In this document: positions 59,290 through 64,000 of the stretch, piece after piece
Numbering within the stretch: position 1 is the stretch's first letter
Layout: every line of letters begins with the position of its first letter
Source of the DNA: Candidatus Homeothermus arabinoxylanisolvens
Lineage (GTDB): Bacteria > Bacteroidota > Bacteroidia > Bacteroidales > Muribaculaceae
Assembly: GCA_001689405.1 (NCBI GenBank)
Contig: LUJO01000021.1
Coordinates: forward strand, 1 to 64,000
DNA length: 64,000 nt
Direction: 5' to 3'
Program-made: the position numbers and the translations under genes
Notes under the pieces: generated by a model
Told to the model about the DNA's origin: nothing
Seen by the model: the letters and a program-made list of their open reading frames with translations, nothing else
Databases searched by the model: none

Positions 59290-59314
59290 AGGGCCGCGAG
59301 TCGTTCGCGGCCCT
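59290..59314 (-). terminator. terminator of the second susC-susD operon
   Basis: On the minus strand AGGGCCGCGA pairs with TCGCGGCCCT across a 5-base loop (59300-59304), and the stem is followed by TTTTTATTAT. It lies 67 bases after the SusD stop codon. Confidence 0.88.
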
Positions 59315-59380
59315 ACACCCTTGCAGTAATTCTAACGAGGGATTTTTACACCAATCGGGATTCTGTATGAACCTTATACA

Positions 59381-61417
59381 TTACCATCCGGGATTCTGGG
59401 TAAGGTTGGGGTTGAGACGTCGCTGACCTTCGGGAATAAAATCAAGATACTGTCTTACATTCCAGAAGCAATTTTCTGCGCGCGTGGCTATAGGACGACC
59501 GTAGTCGGGGCTTGCAGGATCCTCCGAAGCCATTCCATACTGAAGAGGACGAGTCTGAGGATTGTAAGCCGGTTCACCATAATAGTTCGACACGTTGCTC
59601 GGACCATTGACCTTGTTGGCGGGATTCGTATATGCGGTGCCGAGGATACGGCGTCCGAGCTTACGACCGTTAAGGTTAATATGGGCGATACCCCAACGCT
59701 TGAGGTCATCGAGACGGAAGTTTTCAGCAAAGAGCTCGCAGGTGCGCTCACGGCGTATCTCGTCGAGCATTGTCATGGCATGGCATTCGTAGCTGCCGGT
59801 AGCGAAGTTGAACCAGCCGGCATCAAATTTGCCTGCAATAAGAGAGTTGGTCAAACGAGCCACCTTGGCACGCGCTCTATTCTTGTTGATAGAGAAGTCA
59901 AGGTCGGCATCGGAGATGGCGCCGTTGCCAAGTTCACATACAGCCTCGGCATATATGCAGTGTACCTCGGCAAGACGAAGTACGGGCCAGTCGGCTGACT
60001 CCTGATTGGTAGCACGTCCTGCACCTTCAATCAGATATTTTCGACATCCATAACCATTGTGAGTGGAGTTTACACCGATCATAGGAGTATATACACCGCG
60101 TTTGCTTACATTGGCCGGGTCAGAAGGATTCCAGCGGTCGGACGGGGCCGGGAAAAGCGGTTCGGGATAAGGATTGCCCAAAGAAGTCATAGGATCGCCA
60201 TATTCGGTGGCGGCAGTCCAAGTCACTTTATAGGGAGGTATTATACAACCTATAAATCGCATATCGCGGTTCTCGAACTCACCCTCAAATGTGTCATATC
60301 CGCCAAAATCCTCATTATAATAAGCATCCTGATAGCTCGAAGATGTGCTCAAATGAATCGGAAGACCGTTGGAGCATACAAATGACTCACCAAACCATGC
60401 GCTGATGTTGCTTGACTGACCTGTCGTGACGGTGTATGCAAGGTTGTTATTACCCTTTTTGAGGTCTACATCATAAGGATTGTTTATTATAAACTCCTTA
60501 TTGGTAGCTTTGCCTACACCTTTATAATTGGCTATATTGCCGTTGGCATCGTCAAGGTTGAAAAGATAGTAGTAGCTCAGGCCGGTGTCGGAGCACTCAT
60601 CCCAAAGGGCGAAAGTGCCGCGCTCCGCCTCTTCTATGACAGCTTTTGACATGTCGCGGGCCAATGCAAGCCACTCTTCAATTGAAGGATAACCTTCAGG
60701 CTTGAATTTACCGGCACCAACGCTCTCTCCGTCACCGTCAAGATCAATACCGATAGAAGGAGTGTATTTCTCCCAAGTAGCTTCATATAAAGCCACACGG
60801 GCAAGGAAACCCTGCGCTCCCTCACGTGTAAGTTTACCTCGGTTGTCAAGGCCGGAGAGAGTACTGCGCTTCGGCAGCAGGTCAACAGCTCTTTTCAGGT
60901 CGTTCATAATAAGATAGGCTACTTCATAACGGCTGTTGCGTTTACCGTAAACCACAGGATCGCTTGTATCAATCACATGGTCCACAATAGGCACACCGCC
61001 GAATGTACGGAGCTGATTGAAGTGATGCCATGCGCGGAAGAAGTAGGCGGTACCTACGGAAGCGGCGATAGGATTGTTGGCGGTCATGTCTTCGAGCGGA
61101 CCGGCATATGCGGTCGCTTTTTCGAGAAGTATGTTACACTCACGATGTCCTCCGAAGCCCCATGTGCCATGGCTTTCCCCGGTAGTACCGGCATCGTTGG
61201 CTCCGATGCCGGATGTATCAAGGTTGAGTTCAAATTTCACATCCCACTTGCCGCCGAAGCAGTAAAGCCTGTTGGCAGCCTGCTCAAACTGCTCCGGTGT
61301 CTTGAATGTTATGGCTTCGGTTCCCTGATCGGTAGGCTCCTTGTCAAGGAAGTCGGAGCAAGCCGTCATTGTAAGGCCGACGGCAAGCGCCATTATCGAT
61401 TTGCTATATAGTTTCAT
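59381..61417 (-). CDS. SusD/RagB-family lipoprotein, second locus, large form
   Basis: 678 residues with a lipoprotein signal ending LTMTACSDFLDKEPTDQGTE. SusD core elements are visible: SVGTAYFFRAWHHFNQLRTFGGVPIV-type helix (quoted in part: AYFFRAWHHFNQLRTFGG), EGAQGFLARVALYEATWEKY, VLRLAEVHCIYAEAVCELGN, DEIRRERTCELFAENFRLDD and the final RRLNPNLTQNPGW. It is about 120 residues longer than the SusD of the main locus, with long inserts in the middle. It is the lid of the SusC channel encoded 24 bases upstream. No enzyme gene of this locus is inside the window, so the glycan is unknown. Confidence 0.94.
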   Translation of the reverse strand: MKLYSKSIMALAVGLTMTACSDFLDKEPTDQGTEAITFKTPEQFEQAANRLYCFGGKWDVKFELNLDTSGIGANDAGTTGESHGTWGFGGHRECNILLEKATAYAGPLEDMTANNPIAASVGTAYFFRAWHHFNQLRTFGGVPIVDHVIDTSDPVVYGKRNSRYEVAYLIMNDLKRAVDLLPKRSTLSGLDNRGKLTREGAQGFLARVALYEATWEKYTPSIGIDLDGDGESVGAGKFKPEGYPSIEEWLALARDMSKAVIEEAERGTFALWDECSDTGLSYYYLFNLDDANGNIANYKGVGKATNKEFIINNPYDVDLKKGNNNLAYTVTTGQSSNISAWFGESFVCSNGLPIHLSTSSSYQDAYYNEDFGGYDTFEGEFENRDMRFIGCIIPPYKVTWTAATEYGDPMTSLGNPYPEPLFPAPSDRWNPSDPANVSKRGVYTPMIGVNSTHNGYGCRKYLIEGAGRATNQESADWPVLRLAEVHCIYAEAVCELGNGAISDADLDFSINKNRARAKVARLTNSLIAGKFDAGWFNFATGSYECHAMTMLDEIRRERTCELFAENFRLDDLKRWGIAHINLNGRKLGRRILGTAYTNPANKVNGPSNVSNYYGEPAYNPQTRPLQYGMASEDPASPDYGRPIATRAENCFWNVRQYLDFIPEGQRRLNPNLTQNPGW

Positions 61418-61441
61418 AAATAATAATGTCTTTAACGGTTA

Positions 61442-64000
61442 TCAGAAAGTAAGTTCAACACCAAAGTTCAGCATACGGCTGAAGGGGAAGATACTGCTTG
61501 ACGCCTCGCCATACTCGGGGTCATATCCGTCATGTACTTTGGACCACTCCCAAAGGTCATCGCCGGAGAAGTAAACGCGGAATTTTTCCACACCCACTTT
61601 CGAAGTCCACTGACGGGGCAGCGTATAACCCACTACGAGATTTTTCAGACGTATATAGCGGTTATTGTTGACTGATACGTCGGAGTTGGCGTAGTTGAAG
61701 CGGTTGAAGTTATTGCTTCGCGACAGAATGGTATATTCATTGGAGTGATTTTCTTCAGTCCATGTCTTACCGAGGAAAGTGTTGTTCTGCAAACAGTAGT
61801 TAACCACAAATGGAGCATACATATTGCCTGAACGGAGAATGGTCTGCTTGCCTACACCTTGGAAGAATACCGAGAGGTCGATACCTTTCCATTCGAGACC
61901 GCCCTTGATACCGAACGATACACGGGGAGCAGTGTCGCCTGCATAATACAGGTCATGCTCGTCAATAACTCCGTTGCCGTTTACATCGACACGCTTGCGG
62001 GCACCGGGACGGAGACGGTCAACCGAGTTTTCGATAGGCGCAGGAAGGATGTTACCCTGTTTAGGTCCTGAATGGTCGGCATTCCAGTAATACATCTCAT
62101 AATATGCATCGACCTCCTCCTGAGTCTGGAATACTCCGTCGGTCTGGAATACATAGATGGCATTGATAGGTTTGCCGATAAGACGCTTGGAGTTGACACC
62201 GGCAGTGGGGACATTCTCGTCATTGGTAAGTTCAAGAAGTTTGGTCTTGGCATCAAACACGTTGAAACCGACATTATAGTTGACCTGACCTATACGGTCG
62301 CGCCAATTCACCTCAATCTCCCAGCCACGGGTACGCAGCTTACCGTTATTGGTCTTGGGAGCCTTGGCTCCGAGTACATCGGGATAAACCACATCGATAA
62401 ACATGCCGTCGTTGGTCTTCTGGAACCAGTCAAACGATGCACGCAGACGGTTATTGAAGAAGCCGAAGTCGATACCGGCATTGTGCGATATGAGACTTTC
62501 CCAAGTACGGTCGCTGGAGGTCATGCCGTTGATCCACATGGTCGGCACCTTCGTTGTGCCGAGATACACACTGCCCGTGCTTATCGTCGAGAACGATTCA
62601 TAATTGCCTATACCGTTGACCGAACCGGTCTTACCATAGTTATAACGGACTTTCAGGAAGTTTACGTAATTGGAAGCGCCTATGTTTTCCCAGAACTTCT
62701 CGCCTGAAATGACCCAACCTCCCGATATGGAGTAGAAGTTTTTCCAGCGGTTGTTGGGTGTAAGCTTAGATGAACCGTCACGACGTCCAAGGAATGAAAT
62801 AAGGTAACGGTCGCCATAGTTGTAGCGTAAATCAGTGACCCATGACAGGAAACTCCACGAATTAGAGCCACCGTCGGCACCGTTGTTGTCGCCGCTGACA
62901 AACACATTCATATCGGTCAGACCTGAACCCGGGTAGGTCTCGCCTTTCCAGCGCGATGCACCAAGATTCTTATAATCTTCGTTTTCACCGGTATAACCTA
63001 CCATGGCGTCAACCTGATGTTCCCCGAACTTACGGTTATAATAGGCAAATGCACCAAGTGTATAGCTGTTCCAGTAGCGATGGTACTCACTGATACCTGA
63101 CGGTGAATTAAGCACACCGCCTTTTGTGGTATTATTGCCCGCCCAGTCATAGAAGCGAACCTCCGTTTTGGTATTGGTGTTCTCTTTTTCAACTCGCTTA
63201 TAAGCTCCTGAAACTGCAAATGAAAGACCTTTTACATAACGTGAAATGTCAAGAGTGATTTTTCCGTTGGCACGGAAGGTATTCCATCGGTCCTCATTCT
63301 TGCCGCCTTGAGTAAACCACCCGTAAGGATTGCGTTCATTGGAGAATGTATCGTATGGATCGCCGTTCGGATTGGTTATGGCCCAGAACCACGGGTCTTG
63401 CCAACCACGTCCTATACCCTGTGAGGGATTGCGCACTACGCGACGTTCATATGACATGCCGGTCTCAATCTTGAACATGTCATTGGGCTTATAGTCGGCA
63501 TTCAACCGGGCGCCGTACTTCTTCTCACCGTCTTCAGCAATTTTAAGCTGCGACTGGGCGGTAGAGTAGTTCAATGACGCGCGATAATTGAATTTATCAT
63601 CGCCACCGGATATGCTGACATTGTGCTTCCATGTATCGGCATTACCGTATAGGAAGTCAAGCAGATAATTGTCGGGCTCCCAACGGTCGATGAACGAACC
63701 GCGCATAAGAGTCATTGTCTTGCCGGCGACAAGCGATTCATAAAGCGACTGACCTATCACCGCGTCGGCACCGGGAATAGCCTCCCATACACCGGTTTCG
63801 GGATTCTGCTGAGCGGGAGTACCTCCGAATGTGTTGAATATCCACCAGTTGAAACGGCTCATTAGCTCATCATGGTCGGTAATACCGGGATTGGATGCTT
63901 TTGTGTCGTTATACTGTCCTTCAAACCACATCTGCAACCACTCCTGATTATTTGTGATAGGGATATCGGCTCCGTCGATAGTGCGGCTGTAGCTGCCCGA
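61442..64000 (-). CDS. SusC/RagA-family TonB-dependent transporter, second locus (5' part outside window)
   Basis: The frame is open to the last base of the window (reading SGSYSRTIDGADIPITNNQE at the edge) and ends at 61442, so about 853 C-terminal residues are present. The visible part covers the end of the plug and the beta-barrel: repeated paired strands such as HNVSISGGDDKFNYRASLNY, GDRYLISFLGRRDGSSKLTP, IDFGFFNNRLRASFDWFQKT and the final RMLNFGVELTF are characteristic of SusC. The signal peptide, regulatory domain and most of the plug are beyond the window. It pairs with the SusD 24 bases downstream. Confidence 0.94.
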   Translation of the reverse strand, partial: SGSYSRTIDGADIPITNNQEWLQMWFEGQYNDTKASNPGITDHDELMSRFNWWIFNTFGGTPAQQNPETGVWEAIPGADAVIGQSLYESLVAGKTMTLMRGSFIDRWEPDNYLLDFLYGNADTWKHNVSISGGDDKFNYRASLNYSTAQSQLKIAEDGEKKYGARLNADYKPNDMFKIETGMSYERRVVRNPSQGIGRGWQDPWFWAITNPNGDPYDTFSNERNPYGWFTQGGKNEDRWNTFRANGKITLDISRYVKGLSFAVSGAYKRVEKENTNTKTEVRFYDWAGNNTTKGGVLNSPSGISEYHRYWNSYTLGAFAYYNRKFGEHQVDAMVGYTGENEDYKNLGASRWKGETYPGSGLTDMNVFVSGDNNGADGGSNSWSFLSWVTDLRYNYGDRYLISFLGRRDGSSKLTPNNRWKNFYSISGGWVISGEKFWENIGASNYVNFLKVRYNYGKTGSVNGIGNYESFSTISTGSVYLGTTKVPTMWINGMTSSDRTWESLISHNAGIDFGFFNNRLRASFDWFQKTNDGMFIDVVYPDVLGAKAPKTNNGKLRTRGWEIEVNWRDRIGQVNYNVGFNVFDAKTKLLELTNDENVPTAGVNSKRLIGKPINAIYVFQTDGVFQTQEEVDAYYEMYYWNADHSGPKQGNILPAPIENSVDRLRPGARKRVDVNGNGVIDEHDLYYAGDTAPRVSFGIKGGLEWKGIDLSVFFQGVGKQTILRSGNMYAPFVVNYCLQNNTFLGKTWTEENHSNEYTILSRSNNFNRFNYANSDVSVNNNRYIRLKNLVVGYTLPRQWTSKVGVEKFRVYFSGDDLWEWSKVHDGYDPEYGEASSSIFPFSRMLNFGVELTF

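Noticed and set aside
1..64000. CRISPR array, prophage, insertion sequence, tRNA or rRNA
   Set aside because: No regularly spaced repeats, transposase, integrase or phage genes, and no cloverleaf-like or rRNA sequence, were seen on reading both strands.

Overview
The window comes from a gut-type Bacteroidales genome. Direct signs are two SusC/SusD outer-membrane glycan-uptake pairs, a one-protein hybrid two-component regulator, BACON and SGBP-type surface lipoproteins, a DUF4834 gene, and repeated TTTG/TAnnTTTG promoters of the Bacteroidetes sigma factor. The fairly GC-rich coding style and gene mix resemble Muribaculaceae, but that family-level guess is inference. No tRNA, rRNA, CRISPR array, transposase or integrase was recognised.

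Layout. 1-1135: the 3' end of crcB (fluoride channel), convergent with ribF. 1181-7989: a LacZ-type GH2 and a GH35 beta-galactosidase, with a tandemly repeated promoter element between them, and a divergent GH43-like enzyme. 8141-28359: one long leftward polysaccharide utilisation locus (PUL). In transcription order it encodes GH43 with CBM6, GH42, GH43, GH2, GH29, a CE20/SASA-type acetylesterase, SusC, SusD, an SGBP-B-like lipoprotein and a BACON-GH5 endoglucanase lipoprotein. Its probable regulator, a 1372-residue hybrid two-component system, is divergent at 28662-32780. A strong stem-loop at 8021-8063 closes the locus. The BACON-GH5, SGBP-B, GH43, beta-galactosidase and acetylesterase combination resembles known xyloglucan loci. 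No GH31 alpha-xylosidase is present, so the substrate assignment is an inference.

32819-38819: a short-chain dehydrogenase strikingly like 7-alpha-hydroxysteroid dehydrogenase, mutS, and a secreted Sde182-like protein divergent from an AraC-type regulator. 38940-44127: a 60-nt perfect palindrome, then a two-gene set of an OB-fold-like lipoprotein and a TonB-dependent receptor with no SusD partner. 44128-47416: psd and pssA (phosphatidylethanolamine synthesis), DUF4834, DUF2461 and an aquaporin. 47545-53630: a GH3 glycosidase, a DUF486 membrane protein overlapping a chloramphenicol-acetyltransferase-like gene, a CBM48-like/CE1 esterase and a GH30 enzyme. 53740-58770: pgi, gpsA and lysS (the last two overlap by ATGA) and a membrane-anchored TPR protein with a textbook promoter. 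58771-59380: a mostly non-coding stretch with terminators and a 24-nt palindrome. 59381-64000: a second SusD and a SusC truncated by the window edge.

How the genes work together. In the main locus, the GH5 and SGBP lipoproteins would bind and cut a glucan-type backbone at the cell surface. SusC/SusD would import the oligosaccharides. The periplasmic esterase, fucosidase, galactosidases and arabinofuranosidase-like GH43 enzymes would remove side chains, and the hybrid sensor would respond to a released oligosaccharide. The most interesting items are the PUL with its missing debranching enzyme and candidate operator, the bile-acid-type dehydrogenase, the orphan TonB receptor/OB-fold lipoprotein pair, and the large palindromes.
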